Source of the DNA: Actinobacteria bacterium OV320
GTDB taxonomy: Bacteria; Actinomycetota; Actinomycetes; Streptomycetales; Streptomycetaceae
Direction: 5' to 3'
DNA length: 64,000 nucleotides
NCBI GenBank assembly: GCA_001298545.1
Contig: LJCX01000019.1
Coordinates: 328,582 to 392,581, forward strand
In this document: one piece after another, positions 33,168 to 42,991 of the stretch
Position numbering within the stretch: the stretch's first letter is position 1
Layout of the letters: every line of letters begins with the position of its first letter
The notes under the pieces: model-generated
What the model was told of the DNA's origin: nothing
The model's input: only the letters and a program-made list of their open reading frames with translations
Database searches by the model: none
Position numbers and translations under genes: made by a program

Positions 33168-34559
33168 GTGCTGCTCCCCACCGAGAACCAGCGGACCGGC
33201 CGGCGAGCCGACCGGCCGACCGATCAGCCGACCGACGACTCTCCCGTAGCCCTCGCCGTCCGGCAGGCCGTCGCGGACGGGCTGCTCGGCGAGGACCGGC
33301 CGCTGGCCGGGTTCGTCGACGTGCGGGGCGTGCGCGACAGCGTCGCCGGCCTGCACGAGGCGTTCGCGCGGGTGCCGGACGTCCTGCACACCTTCGCCGC
33401 CAAGGCCTGTTCCCTGGTGCCCGTGCTGCGGCTGCTCGCCGACGCCGGCATGGGCTGCGAGGTGGCGAGCCCCGGCGAGCTGCGACTGGCGCTGGACGCG
33501 GGGTTCGATCCGGCGCGCATCGTGCTGGACTCGCCGGCGAAGACCCGCCGGGAGATCCGGGAGGCCCTCGCCCTGGGCGTCGCGCTCAACGCGGACAACC
33601 TCGACGAGCTGGACCGGATCGACGCGCTGCGCCCCGAGGACTGCGCGTCGGTGCTCGGACTGCGGGTGAACCCGCAGGTCGGGGGCGGTTCGATCGGCGC
33701 GATGAGCACGGCGACCGCGCACTCCAAGTTCGGGGTGGCCCTGCGTGATCCGGGGGCCCGCACCCGCGTCGTGGAGGCCTTCGCGCGGCGGCCGTGGCTG
33801 ACCCGGCTGCACGCGCACGTGGGCTCGCAGGGCTGCCCCCTGCCGCTGATCGCGGAGGGGCTCGCGCAGACGCACCGGCTCGCCGAGGAGATCAACGCGT
33901 ACGTCGGCCGCCGTCAGGTGACCAGCCTCGACCTGGGCGGCGGGCTGCCGGTGAACTTCGCCGACGACACGGTCACGCCCACCTACGCGGAGTACGTGGC
34001 CGCGCTCACCGCCGCCGAGCCGGCGCTGCTGGACGGCCGCTATCAGGTCGTCACGGAGTTCGGCCGCTCCCTGATCGCGAAGAACGGCTTCACGGCGGCC
34101 CTGGTCGAGTACGTCAAGGACGCCGGTGGACGCCGGGTCGCGCTCACCCACGCCGGCGGGCAGGTCGCCACCCGCACCGTCTTCATGCCGGACGACTGGC
34201 CGCTGCGGGTGTCCGCGTACGGCCCGGACGGCACGCCCAAGCGCACGCCGCTCGTCCGGCAGGACGTCGCCGGGCCGCTCTGCTTCGCCGGGGACGTCGT
34301 GGCGCACGACCGGCCGCTGCCCGCCCTCTCCGAGGGGGACCTGGTGGTGCTGCACGACACGGGCGGGTACTACTTCTCGGCGCACTGGTCGTACAACAGC
34401 CTGCCGAGGCCCGCCGTGTACGGCTACCGGCTCGCGGACGGCCGGGTCACGTTCGCCACCATCCGGTCCGCGCAGACGGTGCGGGAGATCTCCGTGGAGA
34501 GCGGGCTGGCCCAGGCGGACGCCCTGTTGACGGGCTTCGCCGCGCCGCCTCGCACCTGA
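33168..34559 (+). CDS. PLP-dependent fold-III decarboxylase
   Basis: The product is 463 aa, starting at GTG 33168 behind GAAGGAGA. It has the alanine-racemase-type barrel of the LysA / ornithine decarboxylase class: T-F-A-A-K-A holds the PLP lysine, followed by L-H-A-H-V-G-S-Q, the phosphate-binding D-L-G-G-G-L-P-V-N-F and, in the C-terminal b-domain, L-C-F-A-G-D-V and D-T-G-G-Y-Y-F-S. The classical lysine motif Y-A-x-K-A-N is changed to F-A-A-K-A-C, so it is not a standard diaminopimelate decarboxylase. The substrate is an unidentified amino acid or amino-acid conjugate. Confidence 0.82.
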   Translation: MLLPTENQRTGRRADRPTDQPTDDSPVALAVRQAVADGLLGEDRPLAGFVDVRGVRDSVAGLHEAFARVPDVLHTFAAKACSLVPVLRLLADAGMGCEVASPGELRLALDAGFDPARIVLDSPAKTRREIREALALGVALNADNLDELDRIDALRPEDCASVLGLRVNPQVGGGSIGAMSTATAHSKFGVALRDPGARTRVVEAFARRPWLTRLHAHVGSQGCPLPLIAEGLAQTHRLAEEINAYVGRRQVTSLDLGGGLPVNFADDTVTPTYAEYVAALTAAEPALLDGRYQVVTEFGRSLIAKNGFTAALVEYVKDAGGRRVALTHAGGQVATRTVFMPDDWPLRVSAYGPDGTPKRTPLVRQDVAGPLCFAGDVVAHDRPLPALSEGDLVVLHDTGGYYFSAHWSYNSLPRPAVYGYRLADGRVTFATIRSAQTVREISVESGLAQADALLTGFAAPPRT

Positions 34560-34630
34560 TGCGCGCACGGCAGGCATCAGCGGCCCGATTCTGAGCACCC
34601 GGCATGGCGTCGCCTGCCGAGGAGAGAACC

Positions 34631-34834
34631 GTGCTCTGGGTCGCCGTGCTGCTGCTGCCGCTGCTGTCCGTCCTGATGGCCGTCATGGACCGGGTCGAGG
34701 AACGCCTGCTCGCGCCGGTCCGGGACAAGCGACGCCATGCCGGGCGCAGGCGGCATCTGCGCCTGGTCCGGGGCACCTCCGCCGCCGCCCCGGTGGCGGA
34801 CGACTCCCGCTCCGCGGAGGCCCGGGCGGCCTGA
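34631..34834 (+). CDS. Small single-pass membrane protein
   Basis: The product is 67 aa. GTG 34631 is preferred because GGAGAG lies five bases upstream; ATG 34604 would add nine residues. One hydrophobic helix (about 2-20) is followed by a strongly basic segment (35-50) and an Ala/Ser/Asp tail. The family is not recognised. It follows the decarboxylase by 71 bases and may be co-transcribed. Confidence 0.6.
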   Translation: MLWVAVLLLPLLSVLMAVMDRVEERLLAPVRDKRRHAGRRRHLRLVRGTSAAAPVADDSRSAEARAA

Positions 34835-34965
34835 CGGCCGGGAGCACCGCCCGGGGTGTCCCGGGCGACGGCGGTGTGCGAGGCTCGCGGTCGGAGTCGG
34901 CGTCCCGGCGGGGCGTCACCCGTCACCACCCGTCACGTCGGTCGGCATCAGGGAGAGTCAGCGGT

Positions 34966-35856
34966 ATGCGCATCGGTCTGCTCGGCACCGGCCCCTGGGC
35001 ACAGATGGTCCACGCCCCCGTCCTCCAGGCGCACGAGGCGCTCGACTTCGTCGGCGTCTGGGGCCGTCGCCCGGAGGCGGCGAAGGAACTCGCCGAACGG
35101 CACGGGACTCGGGCCTACGACGACGTGGACGCCCTGCTCACGGACGTGGACGCGGTGGCCGTCGCGCTGCCGCCGGACGTCCAGGCGCGGCTCGCCGTGC
35201 GGGCCGCCGGGGCCGGCTGTCATCTTCTGCTCGACAAGCCCGTCGCCGCGACGGTGCCGGGAGCGCGGGCCGTGGTCCGGGCCGCGCAGGAGGCCGGGGT
35301 CGCCTCGGTCGTCTTCTTCACCACCCGGTTCGTGCCCGAGGCCGGTGCCTGGATCGCCGAACAGGCGCAGACCGGGGGATGGTTCACGGGACGCGCCGAG
35401 TGGCTGGGCGACGTGTTCCACGGTACGGGCGACCACCCCTTCGCCACGCCCTGGCGCGGTGAGAAGGGTGCCCTGTGGGACGTGGGTCCGCACGCGCTGT
35501 CCGTGCTGCTGCCGGTCCTGGGCGACGTCCGCCGGGTGACGGCCGCGGCCCGTGGTCCCCGGGACACCGTGCACGTGGTCCTGGACCATGTGGACGGTGC
35601 CTCCGGCACGCTGACGCTCAGCCTGACGGCCCCGCCCGCGGCGACGGGCTCAGGCGTGGAGCTGCGCGGCACGGCCGGGGTGACGCGGCTCCCCCAGGGC
35701 GGCGGCGACGCCGCCGACGCCCTCACCCGGGCCGCCGACGCACTGCTCGTCACGGCCCGGGACGGCCGCCCCCACGCCTGCGACGCCGCGTTCGGCCTGC
35801 GCGTCACGGAGATCCTGGCCGACGTCGAGACCCTGCTGGAGGGCGGAGCGCACTGA
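34966..35856 (+). CDS. Gfo/Idh/MocA family oxidoreductase
   Basis: The product is 296 aa, starting at ATG 34966 behind GGGAGAG. The N-terminal Rossmann fold begins R-I-G-L-L-G-T-G-P-W, and the family's active-site lysine segment H-L-L-L-D-K-P-V-A lies near residue 90. The C-terminal half is the a/b substrate domain. Members oxidise or reduce sugars, inositols or related compounds with NAD(P). The substrate is unknown, and no sugar genes are adjacent. Confidence 0.85.
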   Translation: MRIGLLGTGPWAQMVHAPVLQAHEALDFVGVWGRRPEAAKELAERHGTRAYDDVDALLTDVDAVAVALPPDVQARLAVRAAGAGCHLLLDKPVAATVPGARAVVRAAQEAGVASVVFFTTRFVPEAGAWIAEQAQTGGWFTGRAEWLGDVFHGTGDHPFATPWRGEKGALWDVGPHALSVLLPVLGDVRRVTAAARGPRDTVHVVLDHVDGASGTLTLSLTAPPAATGSGVELRGTAGVTRLPQGGGDAADALTRAADALLVTARDGRPHACDAAFGLRVTEILADVETLLEGGAH

Positions 35857-35886
35857 CGCACCGCCCTCCCCGGGCCCGCGGGCCGT

Positions 35887-35927
35887 TCACCCGATCTCGA
35901 AGATCACCCGATCTCGAAATTCACCCG
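35887..35927. repeat. 17-bp tandem repeat at the GNAT gene end
   Basis: TCACCCGATCTCGAA occurs at 35887 and 35904 (period 17), with TCACCCG again at 35921. The middle copy is the stop and last codons of the GNAT gene; the outer copy carries a second in-frame-like F-E-I-G-stop. Confidence 0.85.
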
Positions 35928-36791
35928 CTCCCGCACGATCGGATAGCCGGCCTTGGCGAAGTGCGCCGCCATCGGGAAGTTCCCCTGGTCGGTGGCGGCG
36001 GCGATGAACTCGGCACCCCGCTCGACGAGATAGTGGGTGCACTCGGCGAGCAGGTCGTAGGCGTAGCCGTGACCCCGGTGCTCCGGCAGCACGCCGATGA
36101 AGCCGACGCAGGGTCCCGAGGGGTTGTGGGCCGGGATGTGGATGCCGGCCAGTTCTCGCCGCGGGGTGCGGGCCACCTGCCACCACTCGCGCGGCGACGG
36201 GCACCAGCGGAAGAAGTCGATCTCCTCCTGGGCGGCGCGGTCGAGGCCGCCTTCCCCGATGGCCTTGCGGGCGTGGGCGTCGAGGGTGGCGGAGTGGATG
36301 CGGCGCAGCGCGTCGAAGAACACCGCGTCGTCCGGTTCGGGGGCGAAGCTCAGGCGGCCGGGACGGTCGGGCAGCCCGCACTCCGGGGTCCAGCGGTACA
36401 CGAAGCGTTCCACCAGCGGGGTGTGGCCGGCCGCGCGGGCTGCGCGGTGCCGGGCCTCGGCGGCGGCCCGCAGGGCGGGGTCGTCGCGCCAGCCGCCGGG
36501 CATGACGAGTTCCAGGCCGACCTGCCAGGGGGCGGTGCGCAGGAGTTCGGCCGCGGCCTCCTCCTCACCGTCGGCGAAGTCGAACCACTCCACCACGAGC
36601 GGTTCGGTGTCCTCGGGTCCGCCCCACCAGACGGCGCGGGCGACGACCCGGCCGTCCCGCAGGGCGACGCGCTTCCAGTCGGGCCGGTAGGTGATCCTGC
36701 CGAAGGCGTCGGCGGCGCGCAGCGGGTCGGGCAGGGTGTCGAACAGATGGACGTCGCTCTCGTCGAGAGCGCGGATGACCAGATCGGTCAC
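35904..36791 (-). CDS. GNAT family N-acetyltransferase
   Basis: The product is 295 aa, starting at GTG 36791 with GGAGGA five bases upstream. The C-terminal half is a GNAT fold: V-G-F-I-G-V-L-P-E-H-R-G-H-G-Y-A forms the acetyl-CoA pyrophosphate loop, and N-F-P-M-A-A-H-F-A-K-A-G-Y is motif B. The N-terminal half resembles a degenerate second GNAT domain. The acceptor is unknown. A possible 18-codon leader peptide lies 54 bases upstream. Confidence 0.82.
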   Translation of the reverse strand: MTDLVIRALDESDVHLFDTLPDPLRAADAFGRITYRPDWKRVALRDGRVVARAVWWGGPEDTEPLVVEWFDFADGEEEAAAELLRTAPWQVGLELVMPGGWRDDPALRAAAEARHRAARAAGHTPLVERFVYRWTPECGLPDRPGRLSFAPEPDDAVFFDALRRIHSATLDAHARKAIGEGGLDRAAQEEIDFFRWCPSPREWWQVARTPRRELAGIHIPAHNPSGPCVGFIGVLPEHRGHGYAYDLLAECTHYLVERGAEFIAAATDQGNFPMAAHFAKAGYPIVRERVNFEIG

Positions 36792-36845
36792 GGATTCCTC
36801 CGGGTCGCGTACGGCGTGGTGCGCTCCCGGGGCGTCGGACGAGGG

Positions 36846-36902
36846 TCAGACGCGGCACGCCGGGGTCACGGAGTGGGAGCGCGGGATGAATGCGGTTCGC
36901 AT
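36846..36902 (-). CDS. Possible 18-aa leader peptide upstream of the GNAT gene
   Basis: ATG 36902 is preceded by AAGGAGG, one of the best ribosome-binding sites in the window. The frame encodes MRTAFIPRSHSVTPACRV and stops at 36846, 54 bases before the GNAT start on the same strand. A strong site on so short a frame suggests a translated upstream peptide or attenuator. I do not recognise it as a known leader family. Confidence 0.5.
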   Translation of the reverse strand: MRTAFIPRSHSVTPACRV

Positions 36903-37021
36903 GGCGCTCGCCTCCTTCCGTGGGTGTCCGGGCGTGCGGTCACACGTTAGGGCGCCGCCCTCGATCGCGTCCACGGGTTTTTCGGCGTGCGCCCGTCGCG
37001 GCCACGGTGGAGCGTGGGGGT

Positions 37022-38137
37022 GTGGGACGACTCGACGGGGACCGGCGGGGCTGGCTGCGGGGCGCGCCGCCCCCTCGCTGGGTACGGGCGCTGCCGCTCC
37101 TGCTGATCGCGGGCGTCTGTGTCGCCACCCTGACCAGCCCCGAGCCGCTGGACATCGGGTTCATGCTGGGCGCGATCCCGCCGCTGGCGGTCCTGTCGTA
37201 CGGTCCGGCGGCCACCGCGCTGCTCGGCGCGGCCGTGGTCGTGATGCTCAACCTGCCCGCGTTCCAGCTCGACCAGCCGGGCCAGACCGATGTGCTGACG
37301 GTGTCTTTCGTCGCGGTGCTGAGCGTGTTCGTGGCGTACGTCCGCCGCCGCCGGGACGACCAGCTGGACACCGAGCGCACGATCGCCGAGGCCGCGCAGA
37401 ACGCCGTCGTGCCGCCGGTCCCCGAGCGGGTGGGTCCGGTGCGCTGCGCGGGTCTGTACCGGGCGGCCCAGCGCGGGACGCTGGTCGGCGGTGACTTCTT
37501 CGACGTCCGGGCGAGCGATCACGGGGTGCGGGCGGTGCTCGGCGACGTCCAGGGGCATGGGCTGGCGGCGGTGGCGACGGTGGCCTCGCTCCTGGGGGCG
37601 TTCCGGGAGGCGGTGCTCGACCAGCCGGACCTGGCGCGGGTCGCCGCCCGGCTGGACCGGCGGCTGACGGTGGACTCGGCGCGGGTGACGCACGCCGAGC
37701 TGTTCGCGACGGCGGTCCTGCTGGAGTTCACGCCGGACGCGGAGGCCGTGAGCGTGGTCGTCTGCGGGCATCCCCCGCCGGTGCTGCTGCGCGAGGGCAC
37801 GGCCACGGAGCTGGACGTCGTCCCGTGGACGCCGCTGGGGCTCGGTCTCCCGGAGGGCGCCCCGCTCACCGCCCACGTACTGCCGCTGCGCCCCGGCGAC
37901 CGCCTCTTCCTGGCCTCCGACGGCGTCTCGGAGGCCAGGGACGCCGCCGGAGTCTTCTACCCCCTGCTCGACCGGCTGCCCGCCCTCGCCGCCGGCGCCG
38001 ACCCGGCGACGACGGGCGAGCGGGTGTGGACGGACGTCCTGCGCCACTGCCCCGCCGTCCGCGACGACGTCACGATGCTCGTTCTCGAGCCGGCGGATCG
38101 GGCGGACCGCCGGGCGGACGGCCGGGCGGACCACTGA
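37022..38137 (+). CDS. Membrane-anchored PP2C (SpoIIE-type) serine phosphatase
   Basis: The product is 371 aa, starting at GTG 37022 (GTG 37007 is an alternative). Three or four membrane helices fill residues 20-105, and a short linker helix leads to a SpoIIE-type PP2C domain (about 135-360). Metal-binding G-G-D-F-F-D, G-D-V-Q-G-H-G and L-A-S-D-G-V-S-E motifs are complete. It probably dephosphorylates an anti-anti-sigma factor in response to a membrane signal. No sigma-factor genes are adjacent. Its end overlaps the convergent MMPL gene by 68 bases. Confidence 0.88.
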   Translation: MGRLDGDRRGWLRGAPPPRWVRALPLLLIAGVCVATLTSPEPLDIGFMLGAIPPLAVLSYGPAATALLGAAVVVMLNLPAFQLDQPGQTDVLTVSFVAVLSVFVAYVRRRRDDQLDTERTIAEAAQNAVVPPVPERVGPVRCAGLYRAAQRGTLVGGDFFDVRASDHGVRAVLGDVQGHGLAAVATVASLLGAFREAVLDQPDLARVAARLDRRLTVDSARVTHAELFATAVLLEFTPDAEAVSVVVCGHPPPVLLREGTATELDVVPWTPLGLGLPEGAPLTAHVLPLRPGDRLFLASDGVSEARDAAGVFYPLLDRLPALAAGADPATTGERVWTDVLRHCPAVRDDVTMLVLEPADRADRRADGRADH

Positions 38138-40346
38138 GGTTCTCCGCGTCGCCCTCGGCGTCGATGTGCGGCAGGATCCGGTCCAGCCAGTGCGGGGTCC
38201 ACCAGGCGCGCGCCCCCAGCAGGGTCATGACGGCGGGCACCATCAGCAGCCGTACCACGGTGGCGTCGATCAGCACGCTGACGGCGAGGCCGAGGCCCAG
38301 CATCTTGACGACGATGTTGTCGCTGATGATGAACGCCGAGAACACGCTCACCATGATCAGGGCCGCGCAGGTGATGACCCGTGCGGTGATCTCCAGGGCG
38401 TGGGCGACGGAGTCCTTGGCGTCGCCGGTGCGCAGCCAGGCCTCGTGCACCCGGGACAGCAGGAAGATCTCGTAGTCCATGCTGAGGCCGAAGATGATCG
38501 CGAACATCATCATCGGCACATAGCTCTCGATGGGCACGTCGCCGTGCACGCCCAGCGCGGGCCCGCCCCAGCCCCACTGGAAGACGGCGACGACGACGCC
38601 GTACGAGGCGGTGATCGACAGGACGTTGAGGACGGCGGCCTTGACCGCGACGAGGAGCCCGCGGAACACGGCGAGGATGATCAGGAAGGCGAGGAGGACG
38701 ACCACGCCGATGATCAGGGGCAGCCGGCTGGCGACGATGTCCCGGAAGTCGACCTGGGCGGCCGTGGTGCCGGTGACGTAGCCCTTGGCGTCGTAGCCGG
38801 AGACCGCGTCGGGGAGGGCGTCGTCGACGAGCCGGTTCGTCAGCTCGGTGGTGCTCGCGTCCTGCGGGGCCTTCTGGGAGTAGACGGTCGCGAGCAGCAC
38901 GTCGCCGTCACTGGTGGGGGTCAGCGGGGTGACCGTGGCGGCGCCGGGCACCGCGCCCAGCGTCTTCTGTGCCTGGGAGGAGAGGGCGGAGCGCTTGTCG
39001 GACGGGACGGACGTCTGGTCGATGACGACGGTGAGGGGTCCGTTGGAGCCGGGCCCGAAGGCGTCGGTCATCAGGTCGTAGGCCCGCCGGTCGGTGAAGG
39101 AGGTCGGGTCGGCGCCGTCGCCGATGTGGCCGAGCTGGATGGAGAAGACCGGGATCGCGAGGACCGCGATGACGGCGACACCGGCGCCGAGGTACTGCCA
39201 GGGCCTGCGCTCGACGCGCTTGGCGTAGCGGTGCCAGGTGCCGTGCGGGGTGGCGCCCGGTTCGGCGTCGGTCTCGGCGACCGGTTTGCGGACGTGGTAG
39301 CGGTCGATGTGTCTGCCGATGAGCCCGAGGAGGGCCGGCACCAGGGTGAGGGCGCCGATGACGGCGGAGACGACGGTGATGGCGGCGGCGAGTCCGAGTT
39401 TGCCGATGAAGGACACCCCGGACGCGTACAGACCGAAGAGCGCGATGATCACGGTGGTGCCGGACACGAGCACGGCGCGGCCGCTGGTGGCGTTGGCGTG
39501 TCCGGCGGCCTCGGCGGGATCGGCGCCGTCCATCAGGTTCTGCCGGTGCCGGGTGGTCAGGAAGAGGGCGTAGTCGATGCCGACGCCCAGTCCGATCATG
39601 GTGGCGAGGGTCGGCGAGACGGTGGCGAAGGTGAAGGCGGCGGCCAGCAGCCCGAGACAGGCGAGTCCGCCGACCACGCTGATCAGGGCGGTGACCAGGG
39701 GCAGTCCGGCCGCGATGACGCTGCCGAAGCCGACGAGCAGGACGACGATGGCGACCGCGAAGCCGATCAGCTCGCTGATCCGGTCGTTCGCTGCGGGCCG
39801 GGCGAGTTCGCCGAGCGATCCGCCGTACTCGACGTCGGCGCCGGCCGCCCGCAGCGGCTGGACGGCCTTGTCGACGCCGGTCAGGTAGTCGTCGCCGAGG
39901 GTGGAGGGCTGCACGTCGAAGCGGACGGTGACATAGGCGGTCTTGCCGTCGCTCGACACCGGGCCGACCTTCGACGACGTCACGGAGAGCGGGTTCACGG
40001 CCGTGAGCACATGGGGGAGCTTCTGGAGGTCGCCGACGGCCGTGGACAGCTGTGAGCTCAGGGTGCTCACGGCCTGGTCGTCGTGCAGGACGATCTGGCT
40101 GCTGTAGCCGCCGGCCTGCGGGTCGTGCTCCTTGAGCACGTCCAGGCCGTCCGTGGACTGCACGCCCGGCAGTTGGAAATTGTCCTCGTAGGTGCCGCCG
40201 ACGGAGCGGCTGACCACCTGGAGGGCGACGACGGCCACGAGCCAGGCGATGATGACGATCAGGAAGTGACGGGCGCACCAGGCGCCGAGCCTGCGCAGTC
40301 CCCCGCGGTGCGGGTTCCCGGCGTTGGTGGGTGCCATGGAGCCCAT
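38070..40346 (-). CDS. MMPL/RND-family membrane transporter
   Basis: The product is 758 aa. ATG 40346 is used; ATG 40337 is equally possible because neither has a strong ribosome-binding site. It has the two-fold MMPL layout: one helix, a large external domain, five helices, a short cytoplasmic loop, then the same again. Polar residues D-Y-A-L-F (G-I-D-Y-A-L-F-L) and S-M-D-Y-E-I-F-L in the transport helices are the proton-relay motifs of the family. It exports lipids or lipophilic compounds. It overlaps the phosphatase gene tail to tail. Confidence 0.9.
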   Translation of the reverse strand: MGSMAPTNAGNPHRGGLRRLGAWCARHFLIVIIAWLVAVVALQVVSRSVGGTYEDNFQLPGVQSTDGLDVLKEHDPQAGGYSSQIVLHDDQAVSTLSSQLSTAVGDLQKLPHVLTAVNPLSVTSSKVGPVSSDGKTAYVTVRFDVQPSTLGDDYLTGVDKAVQPLRAAGADVEYGGSLGELARPAANDRISELIGFAVAIVVLLVGFGSVIAAGLPLVTALISVVGGLACLGLLAAAFTFATVSPTLATMIGLGVGIDYALFLTTRHRQNLMDGADPAEAAGHANATSGRAVLVSGTTVIIALFGLYASGVSFIGKLGLAAAITVVSAVIGALTLVPALLGLIGRHIDRYHVRKPVAETDAEPGATPHGTWHRYAKRVERRPWQYLGAGVAVIAVLAIPVFSIQLGHIGDGADPTSFTDRRAYDLMTDAFGPGSNGPLTVVIDQTSVPSDKRSALSSQAQKTLGAVPGAATVTPLTPTSDGDVLLATVYSQKAPQDASTTELTNRLVDDALPDAVSGYDAKGYVTGTTAAQVDFRDIVASRLPLIIGVVVLLAFLIILAVFRGLLVAVKAAVLNVLSITASYGVVVAVFQWGWGGPALGVHGDVPIESYVPMMMFAIIFGLSMDYEIFLLSRVHEAWLRTGDAKDSVAHALEITARVITCAALIMVSVFSAFIISDNIVVKMLGLGLAVSVLIDATVVRLLMVPAVMTLLGARAWWTPHWLDRILPHIDAEGDAENLSGPPGRPPGGPPDPPARERAS

Positions 40347-40487
40347 TAGACGCCCGGTGGATCTTCCCGGCATCTCGGGCCGGAGCTGATCGGGATTGCA
40401 GGGTGCGGCTCCAGGATGAATGGTGTTAGTGGACCCGATGACCGCACCGGGCCGAAGCCCTCCCTTCGGACGCGAGGAGCAGACATC

Positions 40488-40694
40488 ATGCCGACGTCAC
40501 AGCCAGGCGGCTCCCGGCCCTCACCGGAGCGCGCCACCCCGGACAGCCTGCTCCACACGCGTACCGGCACGGAGGTGTCGCCGGAGGACATGGTCCTCGC
40601 CACCGGCCGGGACATCACCCCGCGCAATCTCGAGTGGGCACGGCGCAAGCTCGCCGAGGAGGGACCCAGCGCGATCGAGAAGCTGCTTCCCTAG
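40488..40694 (+). CDS. Small conserved hypothetical protein
   Basis: The product is 68 aa, starting at ATG 40488 with GAGGAG ten bases upstream. The first 25 residues are disordered. The rest is [19 protein letters not shown] followed by an amphipathic helix W-A-R-R-K-L. The family is unnamed but has the look of a small Streptomyces protein. A hairpin follows it, so it is separate from sthA. Confidence 0.65.
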   Translation: MPTSQPGGSRPSPERATPDSLLHTRTGTEVSPEDMVLATGRDITPRNLEWARRKLAEEGPSAIEKLLP

Positions 40695-40710
40695 TAATCC
40701 GGGGCAATCG

Positions 40711-40735
40711 GGGCCCGCCCTTCCGCGGCGGGCCC
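40711..40735 (+). terminator. Hairpin terminator before sthA
   Basis: GGGCCCGCC / GGCGGGCCC form a perfect 9-bp stem with a 7-base loop, 16 bases after the stop of the small protein gene. Confidence 0.65.
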
Positions 40736-40757
40736 TGCGGCTGCCAGACTCCGGAGC

Positions 40758-42161
40758 GTGCCCGACTTCGACATGCTCGTCCTCGGATCAGGTCCCGGCG
40801 GTCAGAAGGCCGCCATCGCCGCGGCCAAACTGGGCCGCCGGGTCGCCGTAGTAGACCGCCCCGACATGGTCGGCGGGGTCTCCCTCCACACCGGCACCAT
40901 TCCCTCCAAGACGCTGCGCGAGGCGGTGCTGTACCTCACCGGTCTCACCCAGCGGGACCTGTACGGACAGAGCTACCGCCTCAAGGAGAACATCACCGTC
41001 GCCGACCTGACCGCCCGTACCGAGCATGTGGTCGGGCGTGAGATCGATGTCATCCGCAGTCAGTTGTCCCGCAACCACGTCGCCCTGTTCGCCGGCACCG
41101 GCCGGTTCGTCGACGCCCACACCGTCGCGCTGCGCGAGATCACCGGGCAGGAGCGGCTGATCAGCGCCGAGCACATCGTGATCGCCACCGGGACGCGCCC
41201 GGCCCGGCCGGACAGCGTGGAGTTCGACGGGCGGACCATCCTCGACTCCGACAACGTGCTGACGATCGAGCGGGTTCCGCAGTCCATGGTGATCGTCGGC
41301 GCCGGTGTGATCGGCATGGAGTACGCGTCCATGTTCGCCGCGCTCGGCAGCAGGGTCACGGTGGTGGAGAAGCGGGCCGGGATGCTCGACATGTGCGACG
41401 TCGAGGTCATCGAGTCGCTCAAGTACCACCTGCGGGACCTGGCGGTGACCTTCCGGTTCGGGGAGACCGTCGCCGCCGTGGAACGGCATGCGCGGGGTGC
41501 GCTGACCGTGCTGGAGAGCGGCAAGAAGATCCCCGCGGACGCGGTGATGTACTCGGCGGGCCGACAGGGCCTGACCGACGAACTGGATCTGGACAAGGCC
41601 GGTTTGGCGGCCGACCGGCGCGGCCGGATCGAGGTCGACGAGCACTACCGCACGCCGGTCCCGCACATCTACGCGGTGGGCGACGTCATCGGCTTCCCGG
41701 CGCTCGCGGCGACGGCGATGGAGCAGGGCCGGGCGGCCGCCTACCACGCGTGCGGCGAGCCCGTCGGGCAGATGCACCACCTCCAGCCGATCGGCATCTA
41801 CACGATCCCGGAGATCAGCTTCGTGGGGCGGACGGAGGACCAGCTCACCGAGGACAGCGTGCCGTTCGAGGTGGGCATAGCCCGCTACCGCGAACTGGCC
41901 CGCGGGCAGATCATCGGCGACGCCCACGGCATGCTGAAGCTGCTGGTCTCGCCCGGGGACCGGACGCTGCTCGGGGTGCACTGCTTCGGCACCGGAGCGA
42001 CCGAGCTGATCCATATCGGGCAGTCGGTGATGGGCTGCGGCGGGACCGTCGACTACCTGGTCGACGCGGTGTTCAACTACCCGACGCTGGCGGAGTCGTA
42101 CAAGGTCGCCGCCCTCGACGCCACCAACCGGCTGCGGCAGTTGGACCGCATCGGCGACTGA
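40758..42161 (+). CDS. sthA: Soluble (Si-specific) NAD(P)+ transhydrogenase
   Basis: The product is 467 aa, starting at GTG 40758. It is a flavoprotein that moves hydride between NADPH and NAD+. FAD-binding G-S-G-P-G-G near residues 11-16 and the second Rossmann G-A-G-V-I-G-M-E-Y near 175 are present. The redox-active C-x4-C of lipoamide dehydrogenases is replaced by [11 protein letters not shown], as in SthA. The C-terminal dimerisation domain is intact and the length matches the family. Confidence 0.9.
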   Translation: MPDFDMLVLGSGPGGQKAAIAAAKLGRRVAVVDRPDMVGGVSLHTGTIPSKTLREAVLYLTGLTQRDLYGQSYRLKENITVADLTARTEHVVGREIDVIRSQLSRNHVALFAGTGRFVDAHTVALREITGQERLISAEHIVIATGTRPARPDSVEFDGRTILDSDNVLTIERVPQSMVIVGAGVIGMEYASMFAALGSRVTVVEKRAGMLDMCDVEVIESLKYHLRDLAVTFRFGETVAAVERHARGALTVLESGKKIPADAVMYSAGRQGLTDELDLDKAGLAADRRGRIEVDEHYRTPVPHIYAVGDVIGFPALAATAMEQGRAAAYHACGEPVGQMHHLQPIGIYTIPEISFVGRTEDQLTEDSVPFEVGIARYRELARGQIIGDAHGMLKLLVSPGDRTLLGVHCFGTGATELIHIGQSVMGCGGTVDYLVDAVFNYPTLAESYKVAALDATNRLRQLDRIGD

Positions 42162-42197
42162 CGGGCGGGCGGGCCACTGACGGGCTCGGGGGGCCGC

Positions 42198-42659
42198 TCA
42201 CTCCTCCACGATGTGGACGGCGGCCTCCTCGGCGCCCGCGGCCCCGCCGTCGATGCCCACGTCCTGGGCGATCTCCTCCTTGACGGCGTCGGGGTGGGCG
42301 CCCTCGTCGGGGGCGACCAGCCGGCCGGCGCGCCGGTCACCGGCCTCGGCGTCGACGGGTTCGCCCTCGCCGTCGGGGAGGTCGCCGACGCCGTCGCCGG
42401 CCGGTTCCGAGACGTCCGGGACCTCCTGGGCGAGGCGTTGGTCGAGGTTCTCGCCCTCGTGCTGTTCGGCCGCGGTGGTGCCGTACTTGGTCACCCCGAG
42501 CGGCTTCTCCGGCGGGGAGTAGCCCTCGTCGAGGGTGTCGTCGTAGGTGCGTTCGCCGATGGCGTCCTGGAGGTCGAGCGGGGCGGCGTCCTGCTGTTCC
42601 TCGTTGGTTCCGGTGGGCTGGTAGACGTCGTCGCCCATCGCCTCGGACTCCGTACCCAT
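42198..42659 (-). CDS. DUF5709 family acidic protein
   Basis: The product is 153 aa, starting at ATG 42659 behind AAGGAG. It is strongly acidic and low in hydrophobic residues. The family landmarks D-D-V-Y-Q-P, D-L-Q-D-A-I-G-E, T-Y-D-D-T-L-D-E-G-Y-S-P-P-E-K-P-L-G-V and E-T-L-D-Q-R-L-like (N-L-D-Q-R-L-A-Q-E) segments are present. The function is unknown; the composition suggests a disordered, possibly stress-related protein. It is convergent with sthA and divergent from the permease. Confidence 0.8.
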   Translation of the reverse strand: MGTESEAMGDDVYQPTGTNEEQQDAAPLDLQDAIGERTYDDTLDEGYSPPEKPLGVTKYGTTAAEQHEGENLDQRLAQEVPDVSEPAGDGVGDLPDGEGEPVDAEAGDRRAGRLVAPDEGAHPDAVKEEIAQDVGIDGGAAGAEEAAVHIVEE

Positions 42660-42991
42660 GGGTTGCTCCTTCGCCGTCGGGGACTGTGGTCTCCCCGTCC
42701 GCGTTTCCCGTGCGGGCCGCTCCAATCGCGGCACATGCCACCTGCACGGGCGGCCGTGAACATTACTTATCCGTCAATCTTGAAACCTCAATCGTTAGGG
42801 CTATAGTCACTCGCACACTCGGTGTGACCGTCCGCCGACACAGTGCTGGCACGGTACCCCTCCGCGCTTTCTCCGCCGACGTTTCCCGAGGTCATCCCTC
42901 TCGACGCGCGGCGGCGCTCCATCCCTCACCCCCCATACGCCGCCGGGTCCTCCCCGCTCGGGCGGCGTGCACGACGGAAAGCAGCGCAACC
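42660..42991. other. Intergenic region with the permease promoter and long leader
   Basis: No credible gene. It holds the promoter at 42780-42807 and an untranslated leader of about 178 bases. The leader is C-rich, and I could not recognise a known riboswitch in it. Confidence 0.55.
42780..42807 (+). promoter_or_regulatory. Sigma-70-type promoter of the permease operon
   Basis: -35 TTGAAA (42780-42785) and -10 TATAGT (42802-42807) are separated by 16 bases in an AT-rich patch. This is among the closest matches to the vegetative consensus that I see in the window. Confidence 0.65.

Noticed and set aside
29735..33748. A 1337-codon plus-strand frame spanning the cutinase and the second PucR-type gene
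   Set aside because: It crosses three well-supported genes and has low-complexity Arg/Gly content. No domain is recognisable.
31365..34598. A 1077-codon minus-strand frame opposite the regulator and decarboxylase
   Set aside because: The plus-strand genes have clear motifs and ribosome-binding sites. This frame has neither.
42814..42991. Long leader of the permease gene considered as a riboswitch
   Set aside because: I could not match it to a known aptamer or draw a convincing terminator switch. Only the promoter is reported.
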